A stretch of 64,000 nt of DNA from Brevundimonas bacteroides DSM 4726. Lineage in GTDB: Bacteria > Pseudomonadota > Alphaproteobacteria > Caulobacterales > Caulobacteraceae. Below, piece after piece: positions 35,314-43,874 of this stretch (positions within the stretch are counted from its first letter, which is position 1; each line of letters opens with the position of its first letter). Under the pieces are notes generated by a model that worked only from the letters and a program-made list of their open reading frames with translations, was not told the origin of the DNA and did not search any database. Made by a program: the position numbers and the translations under genes. The stretch is from contig NZ_JNIX01000005.1 of the NCBI RefSeq assembly GCF_000701445.1, positions 1 through 64,000 of the forward strand, in the 5' to 3' direction.

Positions 35314-36360
35314 ATGAACCTCACCAACGTCGCCATTCGCCAGCTCCAGGACGCGCCCTTCCCGGATTTCGTCACTCGCCCGGCGATCCGTAGCCTTGTG
35401 ACCGAGGCTCGGAAGAAGCTGGACCGCGCAGGCCCGCACGACGCCGCCGCATTCGCCCGCGACATGGCCGTACGCGCCATCGCCGAGCACACCGAGGCCG
35501 CCAACGATCAACACTACGAACTGCCGTCCGAGTTCTTCCGCCTGTGCCTTGGCAAGCGGCTGAAGTACTCCTGCTGCCTCTACCCGACGGGCACCGAGAC
35601 GCTGGACGAGGCGGAAGAGGCTGCGCTGGCCGAGACCTGCGCCCACGCCGAGCTGGAGGATGGCCAGACTGTCTTGGAGATGGGCTGCGGATGGGGCTCG
35701 CTGTCGCTCTGGATGGCCGAGCACTATCCCAACAGCAGCATCACGGCGGTGTCGAACAGCCACGGCCAGAGGGGCCACATCGAGGCCCAGGCCAAGGCGC
35801 GCGGCCTGACCAACCTGACCGTCATCACCCAGGACATGAACGTGTTCGAGCCACCCTCGCCGGGTGCCTATGACCGCATCGTCTCGGTGGAGATGTTCGA
35901 GCACATGGCCAACTGGCGGGCCCTGCTGACCCGCGCGCGCGGCTGGCTGAAGCCGGACGGGCGGATGTTCATCCACGTCTTCACGCACCGCAACGCTCCC
36001 TATCGGTTCGACCACACCGACTCGGGCGACTTCATCGCCCAGCATTTCTTCACTGGCGGGGTCATGCCCAGCCACGACTTGATCCGTCAGTTCCCGGACC
36101 TGTTCGCCGTCACGCGCGAATGGACCTGGAACGGCGTCCACTACGCCCGCACCGCCGAGCACTGGCTCCAGAACATGGATCTGAACAAGGACCGGGTTTT
36201 CGAGTTGATGAGCGGGACCTATGGCCCTGCGAACGCGAGATTGTGGACGCGGCGCTGGCGTCGCTTCTATCTCGCCACGGCGGGATTGTTCGGAAACGAC
36301 GACGGTCGCACCTGGGCCGTCAGCCACTACCTCCTCGCCCCTGTCGGAGCTCGCCCATGA
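35314..36360 (+). CDS. Cyclopropane-fatty-acid-synthase-like SAM methyltransferase
   Basis: The 348-residue enzyme carries the class I SAM motif 'VLEMGCGWGSLSLWMAEHYP' in adjacent blocks (about 118-138), a 'NDQHYELPSEFFRLCLGKRLKYSCC' region typical of this group, and 'SVEMFEHM'. It is related to CFA synthase and to methyltransferases that act on unsaturated lipid acyl chains. The active-site bicarbonate ligand region is not exactly as in E. coli Cfa, so methylene transfer versus methyl transfer is open. The ATG at 35314 is chosen because the upstream extension lacks family residues. It overlaps DUF2177 by 4 bases (ATGA). Confidence 0.88.
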   Translation: MNLTNVAIRQLQDAPFPDFVTRPAIRSLVTEARKKLDRAGPHDAAAFARDMAVRAIAEHTEAANDQHYELPSEFFRLCLGKRLKYSCCLYPTGTETLDEAEEAALAETCAHAELEDGQTVLEMGCGWGSLSLWMAEHYPNSSITAVSNSHGQRGHIEAQAKARGLTNLTVITQDMNVFEPPSPGAYDRIVSVEMFEHMANWRALLTRARGWLKPDGRMFIHVFTHRNAPYRFDHTDSGDFIAQHFFTGGVMPSHDLIRQFPDLFAVTREWTWNGVHYARTAEHWLQNMDLNKDRVFELMSGTYGPANARLWTRRWRRFYLATAGLFGNDDGRTWAVSHYLLAPVGARP

Positions 36361-36770
36361 TCAAGTGGATCGCCGCCTATATCGGCACCGCCGTCGCCTT
36401 CGCCGCCATCGACTTCGTCTGGCTGACCAACATGACCGACCGACTTTATCGGCCTGTGATCGGCCCCATCATGGCGGCGAAGCCGGACATGGTCGCGGCT
36501 GTTGCCTTCTACGCTATCTACATCTTCGGAATCGTCTTCCTGGCGATCGCGCCAGCGCTGAAGGACGGCGGCTGGACACGGGCGGCGCTGAACGGGGCGG
36601 TTCTGGGCTTCGTGGCGTATGCGACCTATGACCTCACCAACCAGGCGACGCTGGCCAACTGGTCGGTCCGCCTGACGGTCATCGACATCGCCTGGGGCAC
36701 GACCCTGACGCTGCTCGCGGCGACGGCGGGCTATTTCGCGGCCGCAGCGGCGAGCGGTCGCGCGGCCTGA
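36357..36770 (+). CDS. DUF2177 family membrane protein
   Basis: This 137-residue protein has four predicted membrane helices (near 5-25, 45-66, 75-95 and 105-130). The conserved motif 'AIDFVWLTNMTDRLYRPVIGP' spans two blocks at residues 18-40, and 'ATYDLTNQATLANW' is the family signature. DUF2177 commonly accompanies CFA-like methyltransferases and amine-oxidase-like proteins in photo-oxidative stress loci; a role in lipid modification is inferred. The ATG overlaps the methyltransferase stop. Confidence 0.88.
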   Translation: MIKWIAAYIGTAVAFAAIDFVWLTNMTDRLYRPVIGPIMAAKPDMVAAVAFYAIYIFGIVFLAIAPALKDGGWTRAALNGAVLGFVAYATYDLTNQATLANWSVRLTVIDIAWGTTLTLLAATAGYFAAAAASGRAA

Positions 36771-36846
36771 CGATTCCCGACCGCCGGTTGTCTTTGGCCA
36801 GCCGATGATATCTCATCTTCCCACAACGCTTTTTGGGGGAGAGATC

Positions 36847-37773
36847 ATGTTGAAGACCACATCCGCGGCCCTGTTGGCCCTAATCGTCGCGGCGGCACCG
36901 GCCGTGGCCGCCGTACAGAGCAAGAGTGTTCAGCAGGTGGACCCGTCCGCCCGCGCCACCTACGGCGACTATCGCCTGAACGCTGGGTTCCCGGATGACC
37001 CCTACATCATCTACGTCGATGCTGGCGGCGATATCGACGCCTCCAACGTCGCCAGCGGGTGCGCGGGCATGGTGTCCTATGCACCGGACGCACAGGTCAC
37101 CTACCGCGCGGGCAGCCTGCCGTTCATCATCCGGACGGACTCCGACACTGACACGACCCTTCTGGTCAACGGGCCGGACGGCAGTTGGTACTGCGACGAC
37201 GATTCCGGCGGAAACCTCAACGCCCAGCTCCGCTGGGGCAGCCCGCCGTCGGGCGTCTACGACATCTGGGTCGGCACCTTCGGCGGCGGTGTCGCCCGCG
37301 CCGAACTTCAGATCAGCGAACTGGACTCCACCAACACCAACGATAATAACTACAACGATAACAACAACTACAGTGACTCGGCCGGCACTTTCGGCGAGAT
37401 TACGCTCCGGGCGGGCTTCTCTCCGGACCCTCACACTGTGCGCCTGACCGCCGGCGGCGAGGTTGATTCCGGTCCGCTGGGCGACGGCTGTTCTGGCAAT
37501 GTCGCCGACTACCCGGACTATGTCGTCAACTACACCTCGGGCAGCTTCCCGCTGATCTTCGGCGTCGATTCCGATCGCGACACCACCCTGGTCGTCGCCG
37601 ACCAGAACGACCGCTACTGGTGCGATGATGACGGCGGCAACGAGGGCCTGAACCCGCAAGTCTATCTGAGCAATCCGCGCAGCGGGACCTACCGCGTCTG
37701 GGTCGGCACCTTCAGCCAGGGCAATGCGCCTGCGACGCTCTATGTCACCGAACTGGAAGGCAACGCGCCTTAA
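36847..37773 (+). CDS. Exported protein with two tandem homologous domains
   Basis: The 308-residue protein has a signal peptide cut near 'AAAPAVAA' (about residue 20). Two similar domains of about 110 residues follow. Each has an opening 'GDYRLNAGFPDDPY'/'GEITLRAGFSPDPH', a paired cysteine ('SGCAG'/'DGCSG'), 'DSDTDTTLLV'/'DSDRDTTLVV', 'WYCDDDSGG'/'YWCDDDGGN', and 'YDIWVGTF'/'YRVWVGTF'. An Asn/Asp/Tyr-rich linker separates them, AT-rich at the DNA level (about 37340-37380). The pattern resembles PPC-like calcium-binding beta domains; two cysteines per repeat probably form a disulfide. It is monocistronic with a good Shine-Dalgarno, and function is unknown. A surface or periplasmic role is likely. 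Confidence 0.82.
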   Translation: MLKTTSAALLALIVAAAPAVAAVQSKSVQQVDPSARATYGDYRLNAGFPDDPYIIYVDAGGDIDASNVASGCAGMVSYAPDAQVTYRAGSLPFIIRTDSDTDTTLLVNGPDGSWYCDDDSGGNLNAQLRWGSPPSGVYDIWVGTFGGGVARAELQISELDSTNTNDNNYNDNNNYSDSAGTFGEITLRAGFSPDPHTVRLTAGGEVDSGPLGDGCSGNVADYPDYVVNYTSGSFPLIFGVDSDRDTTLVVADQNDRYWCDDDGGNEGLNPQVYLSNPRSGTYRVWVGTFSQGNAPATLYVTELEGNAP

Positions 37774-37819
37774 CCCTTTTTCTCACCCGTGGCGCGTGCG
37801 TCATGGCGAGACGCCTTGC

Positions 37820-37842
37820 GACCCGGCTATGGTGGCCGGGTC
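37820..37842 (+). terminator. Likely terminator of the two-domain exported protein gene
   Basis: GACCCGGC (37820-37827) and GCCGGGTC (37835-37842) form a perfect 8-bp stem with a 7-base loop, followed by a T-rich stretch (GTTTGCGTTTG). It lies 46 bases past the stop and just before the GTG start of the SGNH gene. Confidence 0.55.
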
Positions 37843-37863
37843 GTTTGCGTTTGAGGTCGCCGC

Positions 37864-38748
37864 GTGCGCGCAGGGGTCAATGCAGTCACTGCCGCCCTCG
37901 TCGTCGGCGTCGGGATCGGCCTGGCCCTGACGCCGGACGGCCGCGCGTGGCTGGCCCGGCCGACGCTGATGCTGGGCGACGCCGCCAACGCCTCTGCATC
38001 TCCCCCGTCCGCCGTCGATGCCCCGCCGCTGGCCATGACAGCCGTCGCCCCGGTCGCGCATCCTGTCAGCACGTTGCGGGACAAGGCCGCGCAGGGCCAA
38101 CTTCGCATCGGCGTCTTCGGGGACTCCATGGCCGACGGCGTCTGGGCGGCTCTTTATCGCGACCTGCGCGGCCAGCCCGGCGTGACGGTGACCCAATTCA
38201 GCGAGGTCTCCACGGGCCTGTCCCGCTACGACTACGTCGACATCCAGGCCAAGACCGCCCGCCAGATCGCCGAAGAGCCGATCGACGCCGCCGTCATCCT
38301 GTTCGGCACCAACGATGGCCAGGCCATCGAGCTGGACGGCGTGATCCATCATTTCGGCAGCGACGGCTGGAAGGCAGCCTATGCCCGCCGGGTCGACGAC
38401 CTGGTCGCCCTGCTGCGCGGTCAGGGGATCGCCGTCTACTGGGTCGGCCTGCCCGAGATGAAGCGAGCCGGGTTCGATGCGAAGATGAACCTGATCAACG
38501 AGGTGGTCTCGGTCCGCATGGCGGCGCTGGGCGTGCCCTTCATCGAGACCGAGACCCTGACACGCGACGAGGCAGGCGAATACGACGCCTATCTGGCCGA
38601 GACCGGCACGGGCCGCCGCCGCCTGATGCGAGCCAACGACGGCATCCACATGACGATGGCGGGATACATTCGCATTGCCGAGCCCGTGGCCGACCATATC
38701 CGACGCGACGCCGGCCTGGTGCGGCCTTCGGAGCCGGCCGGGGAATGA
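37864..38748 (+). CDS. SGNH/GDSL-hydrolase family protein 1 (DUF459-like)
   Basis: This 294-residue protein has an N-terminal signal anchor (about 6-22). An alanine/proline-rich spacer follows, then an SGNH fold with the nucleophile block 'GVFGDSMADG' (S88) and 'VILFGTNDGQAI' as block III. The catalytic Asp/His occur in 'NDGIHMTMAGY' near residue 263-273. Such proteins deacetylate or acetylate polysaccharides in the periplasm. It leads a tight operon (GTG start; stop overlaps the next gene) with a second SGNH protein, an MBOAT and a one-TM protein. Confidence 0.83.
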   Translation: MRAGVNAVTAALVVGVGIGLALTPDGRAWLARPTLMLGDAANASASPPSAVDAPPLAMTAVAPVAHPVSTLRDKAAQGQLRIGVFGDSMADGVWAALYRDLRGQPGVTVTQFSEVSTGLSRYDYVDIQAKTARQIAEEPIDAAVILFGTNDGQAIELDGVIHHFGSDGWKAAYARRVDDLVALLRGQGIAVYWVGLPEMKRAGFDAKMNLINEVVSVRMAALGVPFIETETLTRDEAGEYDAYLAETGTGRRRLMRANDGIHMTMAGYIRIAEPVADHIRRDAGLVRPSEPAGE

Positions 38749-39542
38749 TCCGCGCGCTGGTCGTCGCCGCAGCATGTGCGACGGCGGACGGGGCGACGGC
38801 CCAGGAACGCCCCTGGACCCCCCTGCCCGATCCGGTCAGCGCGACCTGCCCCAGAGGCCTCTGCCAGGCCGAGGCGCTGCAATCCTTCTTCACGGCGCTG
38901 GATGGCCGCGCGCCGGTCCGCGTCCTTCAGTTCGGCGACAGCCATACAGCCGGGGGTGTCATCACCGCCTCCCTGCTCTGGCGCTTGCAGTCGCAGTTCC
39001 CTGGCCGCGACATCCGGCTCGATGCGCACGGCGTCGTCGGCGCCACGCTGCGAGGGCTTGAGAGCTATAGTCCTCTGTTTGACGGTCCGACGCCCGACCT
39101 GATCGTTTTGGCCTACGGCACCAATGAGGGTTTCGACGACCTGCTCGACCCGGCCGCCTACGAGGGGCGCCTGCGTCAGCAGATCGAACGAGTGCGCCAG
39201 GCGGCCCCCTCGGCCTCGCTCCTGATCCTAGGCGCGCCCGAGGCCATGCGCGGCGAGGGTGGCGGCCGCTGTCCGGAAGATCCCGAGGGCCGCTGGCGTG
39301 CGCCGGACATGCTCGCCGTGGTGCGCGACGTGCAGCACCGGGTCGCGGCCGAGATGGGCGTCGCGTTCTGGGACTGGAGGGGCCGCATGGGAGGAGACTG
39401 TTCGGCCCACGCCCTGACGCTCGGTCCCGAGCCCTTGATGCGCCTTGACCATGTCCATTTCACGGGCGCGGGCGGCGACTGGATCGGCGGCTTGCTGTTC
39501 GAGGATCTCATGGCGGCCCACACCCGACGGGGAGGCCGCTAG
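38745..39542 (+). CDS. SGNH/GDSL-hydrolase family protein 2
   Basis: The 265-residue protein has a short signal peptide (to about residue 20) and an SGNH fold: 'VLQFGDSHTAGG' (S66), 'VVGAT' as block II, and 'LAYGTNEGFDD' as block III. 'LDHVHFTGAGGDWIG' near the C terminus supplies Asp and His. It is diverged from SGNH protein 1, so the pair may have different tasks, for example acetyl transfer and hydrolysis. ATG 38745 overlaps the preceding stop by 4 bases, and the MBOAT gene follows directly without a gap. Confidence 0.85.
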   Translation: MIRALVVAAACATADGATAQERPWTPLPDPVSATCPRGLCQAEALQSFFTALDGRAPVRVLQFGDSHTAGGVITASLLWRLQSQFPGRDIRLDAHGVVGATLRGLESYSPLFDGPTPDLIVLAYGTNEGFDDLLDPAAYEGRLRQQIERVRQAAPSASLLILGAPEAMRGEGGGRCPEDPEGRWRAPDMLAVVRDVQHRVAAEMGVAFWDWRGRMGGDCSAHALTLGPEPLMRLDHVHFTGAGGDWIGGLLFEDLMAAHTRRGGR

Positions 39543-40946
39543 GTGCTGTTCCCGACGCTCGCCTTCGGCGTCTTCTTCCTGTTCGTGTATTTCACCTCGT
39601 GGTCGCTGGATCGCGAGAACGGGCGGCGAAAGCTGTTTCTGCTGCTGGCCAGCTGGTTCTTCTACGCCCAGTGGGACTGGCGCTTCGTCGCCCTGCTGAT
39701 CGCCTCGGCGGTGCTCAACTGGGGCGTCGCCGCCCTGATCGCGCATTCTGATGAGGCGGGCCGACGCAAACTGCTGGTCGGCCTGGGCGTGGCCGCCAAC
39801 CTGCTGGTCCTGGGCATCTTCAAATACTACGGCTTCTTCGTCGAGCAGGCCGGCGAGCTCTTGGCCCGCTTCGGCTGGGAGCGCGACCTGCCGCTGCTGG
39901 AGATTGTGCTTCCCGTCGGCATCAGCTTCTTCACCTTCCAGGGCATCAGCTACGTCGTCGACGTCCATCGCGGAAAGACGCCGCCGGCCAAGTCGCTGCT
40001 CGACGTCATGCTGCTGATGAGCTTCTTCCCGCATCTGGTGGCCGGGCCCATTGTGCGGGCGTCCGACCTTCTGCCCCAGTTCGACCGCGTGCCCCGCCTG
40101 ACGCGGGAGATGGCGGCGCACGGCTTCCTCCTGATCGGCTGGGGCCTGTTCAAGAAGACGGTGATCGCGTCCGAACTGGCCACACGGCTGGTCGATCCGG
40201 TCTTCTTCGATCCGTCCGCCTACGGGGCGCTCGACCTGGCGGCGGCCGTCTATGCCTACGCGGTCCAGATCTACTGCGACTTCTCGGCCTATTCTGACAT
40301 GGCCATCGGGATCGCGGCGCTGCTGGGCTATTCCTTCCCGCGCAACTTCGACCAGCCGTATCGGGCGAAGTCGATGCAGGACTTCTGGCGGCGCTGGCAC
40401 ATCAGCCTGTCCAGCTGGCTGCGCGACTACCTCTACGTGCCGCTGGGCGGAGGGCGAAAGGGTCTGGTCCGCAGCTGCCTGAACGTCTTCATCACCATGC
40501 TGCTGGGCGGGCTGTGGCACGGGGCCGCCTGGACCTTCATCGCTTGGGGCGCGCTGCATGGCGGGGTGCAGGTGGTCGAGCGACTGGGCCGGGCCGCCTT
40601 CCAGAACCGTAGCGTCATCCCGACCTGGATCGGCGTGCTCGTCACCTTCCACATCGTCTGCCTGGGCTGGATCCTGTTCCGGTCCGAGACCTTCCCGATG
40701 GCGATGGAGATGCTGGCGGGCCTCGGCCGGTTCGAGCCGGCGACCATGGTCACGCCCTTCCTCTTGACGCTGATTGTCGGCGGCCTCGCGATGCACTGGC
40801 TGCCACCGCGCGCCGTCGAAGGCTTCGCCACCTGGCTGAAGCCCGCGCCGTCGCTGACGATGGGCCTGCTGATCGGCGCCGCCATTCTGCTGGTCGAGGC
40901 GGTGCGGCCCGACGGCGTCGCCCCCTTCATCTACTTCCAGTTCTGA
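39543..40946 (+). CDS. MBOAT-family O-acyltransferase (AlgI/DltB-like)
   Basis: This 467-residue membrane-bound O-acyltransferase has about 10-12 hydrophobic segments. 'VVGISFFTFQGISYVVDVHRG'-type early blocks are seen, and the central motif 'PYRAKSMQDFWRRWHISLSSWLRDYLYVPLGG' is broken into standard pieces around 280-305. The catalytic histidine is in 'GGLWHGAAW' (about 322-330). It moves an acyl group, usually acetyl, across the inner membrane for modification of a surface or secreted polymer. The neighbouring SGNH proteins are the usual periplasmic partners. The start is GTG 39543, directly after the previous stop. Confidence 0.92.
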   Translation: MLFPTLAFGVFFLFVYFTSWSLDRENGRRKLFLLLASWFFYAQWDWRFVALLIASAVLNWGVAALIAHSDEAGRRKLLVGLGVAANLLVLGIFKYYGFFVEQAGELLARFGWERDLPLLEIVLPVGISFFTFQGISYVVDVHRGKTPPAKSLLDVMLLMSFFPHLVAGPIVRASDLLPQFDRVPRLTREMAAHGFLLIGWGLFKKTVIASELATRLVDPVFFDPSAYGALDLAAAVYAYAVQIYCDFSAYSDMAIGIAALLGYSFPRNFDQPYRAKSMQDFWRRWHISLSSWLRDYLYVPLGGGRKGLVRSCLNVFITMLLGGLWHGAAWTFIAWGALHGGVQVVERLGRAAFQNRSVIPTWIGVLVTFHIVCLGWILFRSETFPMAMEMLAGLGRFEPATMVTPFLLTLIVGGLAMHWLPPRAVEGFATWLKPAPSLTMGLLIGAAILLVEAVRPDGVAPFIYFQF

Positions 40947-40956
40947 GGCCGGTGAC

Positions 40957-41517
40957 ATGAGCGACCGCCCCGACGATCCGGACATCCCCCTGGCCCCTCT
41001 TCCCACGACGTTGCCACCGTCGCCGTTCCCGCCGTTGCAAGACGAGGCGACGCCCTATCTGGATGATCCGGAGCCATCGCCGACTCAGCCTGCTGAGCCT
41101 CCGTTCACCGATCCGCCAAGCGACTGGATCCAGACGGCCGACGCCCACGACCTTCCGACCGCGCCTGGTCCCGAGCCCGTCAACCCGTTGCTGGCGCTCG
41201 GCCGTTTCGCCTTCCCGCCCGGGGAGCCGCCAGACGAGGAAGGCCTCGCCGCGCGGGACCGCCGCTGGACCAGCCGGGTGATCGTCATCGCCACGGTCTT
41301 CCTGCTGACCTTCAACATCGCCTCGGTCCAGAACTGGGTCCGTCAGCAGGAGCCCGGCTGGGTCACGACGACCGTCAGCCGCCTGTCCGAAGTCTGGAGC
41401 GAGCAGATGGCCCTGCTCGGGGCCGAACGACCGCGTGAGGCAGTGCGTGAAGCCTACGAGAACGCCCGCGACAGCGACTGGCGCAGCGGCGACTCCACGA
41501 CAGCCGACGGGTCCTAG
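40957..41517 (+). CDS. Hypothetical single-pass membrane protein of the acylation operon
   Basis: The 186-residue protein is proline- and aspartate-rich over residues 1-100 ('PDDPDIPLAPLPTTLPPSPFPP'-like composition). One hydrophobic helix, 'VIVIATVFLLTFNIASV' (about 108-124), follows, with a charged C-terminal tail. It looks like an inner-membrane protein with an extended N-terminal arm. It lies 10 bases after the MBOAT gene on the same strand and is convergent with the Mla auxiliary gene (5 bases apart). Coding composition supports it as real; the function is unknown, perhaps assembling the acylation complex. Confidence 0.7.
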   Translation: MSDRPDDPDIPLAPLPTTLPPSPFPPLQDEATPYLDDPEPSPTQPAEPPFTDPPSDWIQTADAHDLPTAPGPEPVNPLLALGRFAFPPGEPPDEEGLAARDRRWTSRVIVIATVFLLTFNIASVQNWVRQQEPGWVTTTVSRLSEVWSEQMALLGAERPREAVREAYENARDSDWRSGDSTTADGS

Positions 41518-41522
41518 GGTCC

Positions 41523-42125
41523 TTAGCCGGCGTTCGCCTCCGTCCAGGTCACCAGGCGGGTGTTGAACTCCCGCGACGCCAGGTCGAAGGCCTGGGCGAT
41601 GGCTGAGACGCGGTTCTCGCCGGCCGACTCGCTGACCGAGATCACCTCCTCGGCCACCACCGTGCGTTCCGGGAAGCGCAGCAGCCGCGCGCGCGCGCTG
41701 ATGGTCACGACCGGCACGGCACCCGCATAATCATAGCGCGCCTCGAAGGTCCGGACGTCGATGTCCAGCACGCGCGTCGCGGGCGTCAGCTCGCGCTGGC
41801 CGATAAGGCGTACGGTGCGCGCCTGGTCGCCGAACGCGCTCTCGATGCTCTGCGACATCAGCTGCTGGGCGGGCGAAACCCATCGCGCTCCGGCGATGTA
41901 GGCGGCTTCCTGTCCCGTGGTGCCGAGGATGCGGTCGCCCCGCGACGCCGCAGGAAACTCCACGTTCCTCAGCCGCACCTGCACCGGAGTGGCGACCGTC
42001 ACGGCCGAGGCGGTGGTCCCACCGCTTTCGCCAAAGCGATACAGCTGCACCGGATCGGGGCTGGACAGCAGGGCGCATCCCGACAGGGCGACGGCGGCGG
42101 CCGCGAGAACGAGCGAACGGATCAC
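41523..42125 (-). CDS. ABC-type transport auxiliary lipoprotein (Mla/Mce-linked)
   Basis: This 200-residue lipoprotein has a lipobox 'ALSGCALL' (cysteine about residue 17). Its sequence matches the ABC_trans_aux/PqiC family in layout: 'LYRFGESGG', 'VRLRNVEFPAASRGDRILG', 'YIAGARWVSPAQQLMSQSIE' in blocks, and 'FAGRTVV'-like strands near 120. It probably sits at the outer membrane and helps the MlaD/MCE protein carry lipids. ATG 42125 overlaps the MlaD stop by 4 bases. Last gene of the mlaE-mlaF-mlaD operon. Confidence 0.87.
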   Translation of the reverse strand: MIRSLVLAAAAVALSGCALLSSPDPVQLYRFGESGGTTASAVTVATPVQVRLRNVEFPAASRGDRILGTTGQEAAYIAGARWVSPAQQLMSQSIESAFGDQARTVRLIGQRELTPATRVLDIDVRTFEARYDYAGAVPVVTISARARLLRFPERTVVAEEVISVSESAGENRVSAIAQAFDLASREFNTRLVTWTEANAG

Positions 42126-43060
42126 GGCTGGACCTCCAGTTCTTCGGATGCCGGGCGGCTGATGAAGTCTCGCGGGCTAGCCCGCACATCGTCGACCAGG
42201 CCGCGCAGCGACTGCGTCGCCTCCTCCAGCCCCTGGATGGCCTCCAGCAGCTGCGGCACGCCGGTGGTCGCCACCTCGCCGACCGGTCCCTCGAGCGCAT
42301 TGGCCGTGCGGTTGATCGAGGCGATGGCGGTGCGGGCGTCGGCAGTGGCCGCGTTGATGTTCTGAATGGCCTCCCGGCCATCGCCCTCGACGAGAGCACG
42401 CGCCTCGGCCCCCAGCGCCTGATACTCGGCAATGGCGGCGTTGGCGGATTCCAGCGCCTTCTCCAGGTCCTCGAACATGCCCTTGCGGGCTTCCAGCTCG
42501 GTGGTCAGAGCCTCGACGTTTCTCAGGCTGGTCGAGAAGCTGCGGACATTGTCGTCGGACAGGACGCGGTTGATGCGGTTCAGGGCGTCCACGGTCTGGG
42601 CCAGCACCGTGCCCGATCCGCTCAGCAGCTCGGCGATCGGCGAGGGCTGGGACTGGATCACCGGCACGACGTTCTCGGCGTACTGGCTCTTCAGCAGGGC
42701 CGAGCCGTCGGTCCCGGCCGTGATCTGGATGTAGTTCAGGCCGGTGATGCCCTGCGGTTCCAGCTGGGCGCGGCTGGTCACCCGCACAGGCGTGGTCGCA
42801 TCCAGCCGCACGCGCGCGATGACCTGATCGCCCTTTTCCGGATCCAGGTTCAGATCGGTCACCTCGCCGACGCGGATGCCGTTGAAGTGAACCTCGCCGC
42901 CTTCCGACAGGCCGCGCACGGGGCCGTAGAAGACGATGTCGTACAGGTCGTACTCGTCGTTGAACTGCAGCCGGGCCAGCCAGATGGTGAACACCGCCAG
43001 CGCCGCCAGAAGGGCGACGGTGGCGATGCCGACGGCGGCGTAATGTGCGTCTCGTTCCAC
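42122..43060 (-). CDS. mlaD: MlaD/MCE-domain lipid-transport protein
   Basis: The 312-residue protein has a single N-terminal transmembrane helix (about 10-30). An MCE domain follows at about 38-120 ('YDIVFYGPVRGLSEGGEVHFNGIRVGEV' in pieces, 'VTSRAQLEPQGITGLNYIQI'). The C-terminal half forms a long predicted coiled coil rich in Ala, Glu and Asn (about 150-300). MCE proteins form periplasmic hexamers that bridge lipid transport between membranes. The longer helical tail resembles Mce/PqiB-like members more than the short E. coli MlaD. It lies 10 bases after the ATPase gene. Confidence 0.9.
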   Translation of the reverse strand: MERDAHYAAVGIATVALLAALAVFTIWLARLQFNDEYDLYDIVFYGPVRGLSEGGEVHFNGIRVGEVTDLNLDPEKGDQVIARVRLDATTPVRVTSRAQLEPQGITGLNYIQITAGTDGSALLKSQYAENVVPVIQSQPSPIAELLSGSGTVLAQTVDALNRINRVLSDDNVRSFSTSLRNVEALTTELEARKGMFEDLEKALESANAAIAEYQALGAEARALVEGDGREAIQNINAATADARTAIASINRTANALEGPVGEVATTGVPQLLEAIQGLEEATQSLRGLVDDVRASPRDFISRPASEELEVQP

Positions 43061-43070
43061 GGCGCTCCCC

Positions 43071-43874
43071 TTATGCGGCCTTGGTGGCGGCGCGTCCGCG
43101 CGGCCCCAGAAAGTATTCCTTGATCCACGGGTGGTCGGATTTCTCCAGCTCCTGCACCGTGGCCTTCTCGATCACCCGCTTGTCGGCCAGCACCGCGACC
43201 TTGTCGCAGATGGCGTACAGGCTATCGAGGTCGTGGGTGATCATGAAGACGGTCAGGCCCAGATCGTCCGACAGCTTGCGGATCAGTTCGTCGAACGCGG
43301 CCGCGCCGATGGGGTCCAGCCCAGCAGTCGGTTCGTCCAGAAAGATCAGTTCCGGATCCAGCGAGAGGGCGCGGGCGAGGCCCACGCGCTTCTTCATGCC
43401 GCCGGACAGCTCCGCCGGCTTCTGGTGGTGGCTCTCGGGCTTCAGGCCGACCATGGCGATCTTCATTTCCGCCAACTCGCGGATGGTGTCGTGAGGCAGC
43501 CGGGTGTGCTCGACCATCGGCGCGGCGACGTTTTCCAGCACGGTCAGGGAGCTGAACAGGGCGCCCTGCTGAAACAGGACGCCGGTACGGCGTTCGATAT
43601 CGGCGGCCTGGGCTTCGGTCAGGTCGCCCCGGTCGTGGCCGAACACGCGGATGGTCCCGCCCTCGGGTTCCTTCAGGCCGATGATGGAGTTCAACAGCAC
43701 GGTCTTGCCGGTGCCCGAGCCCCCGACCACGCCCAGCACCTCACCGCGCTTCACGTCGAGGTCGAGGTTGCGATGGATGACCTGCTCGCCGAACTGACTC
43801 AGCAGACCGCGCACCTCGATCAGGTTCTCGGAACCTGCGTCGTTGGCGGCCGTCGTGGCGGGCGGGCGGCTCAC
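43071..43874 (-). CDS. mlaF: ABC-transporter ATP-binding protein (MlaF-like)
   Basis: The 267-residue ATPase has Walker A 'GGSGTGKT' (about 50-57), signature 'LSGGMKKRVGLARAL' and Walker B 'LIFLDEPTAGLDP', with 'ITHD' as the H-loop. It energises the Mla-type lipid transporter at the inner membrane. The start GTG 43874 overlaps the MlaE stop by 4 bases (GTGA), which makes MlaE-MlaF translation coupled. The 'MKKR' in the signature is typical of MlaF-type proteins rather than generic importers. Confidence 0.94.
   Translation of the reverse strand: MSRPPATTAANDAGSENLIEVRGLLSQFGEQVIHRNLDLDVKRGEVLGVVGGSGTGKTVLLNSIIGLKEPEGGTIRVFGHDRGDLTEAQAADIERRTGVLFQQGALFSSLTVLENVAAPMVEHTRLPHDTIRELAEMKIAMVGLKPESHHQKPAELSGGMKKRVGLARALSLDPELIFLDEPTAGLDPIGAAAFDELIRKLSDDLGLTVFMITHDLDSLYAICDKVAVLADKRVIEKATVQELEKSDHPWIKEYFLGPRGRAATKAA

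Noticed and set aside
36785..36815. A sixth copy of the island operator near GATGATATCTCATC
   Set aside because: It shares only GATATC-like bases. The arms do not match the consensus CAAATGATATA/TATATCATTTG and the spacing is wrong.
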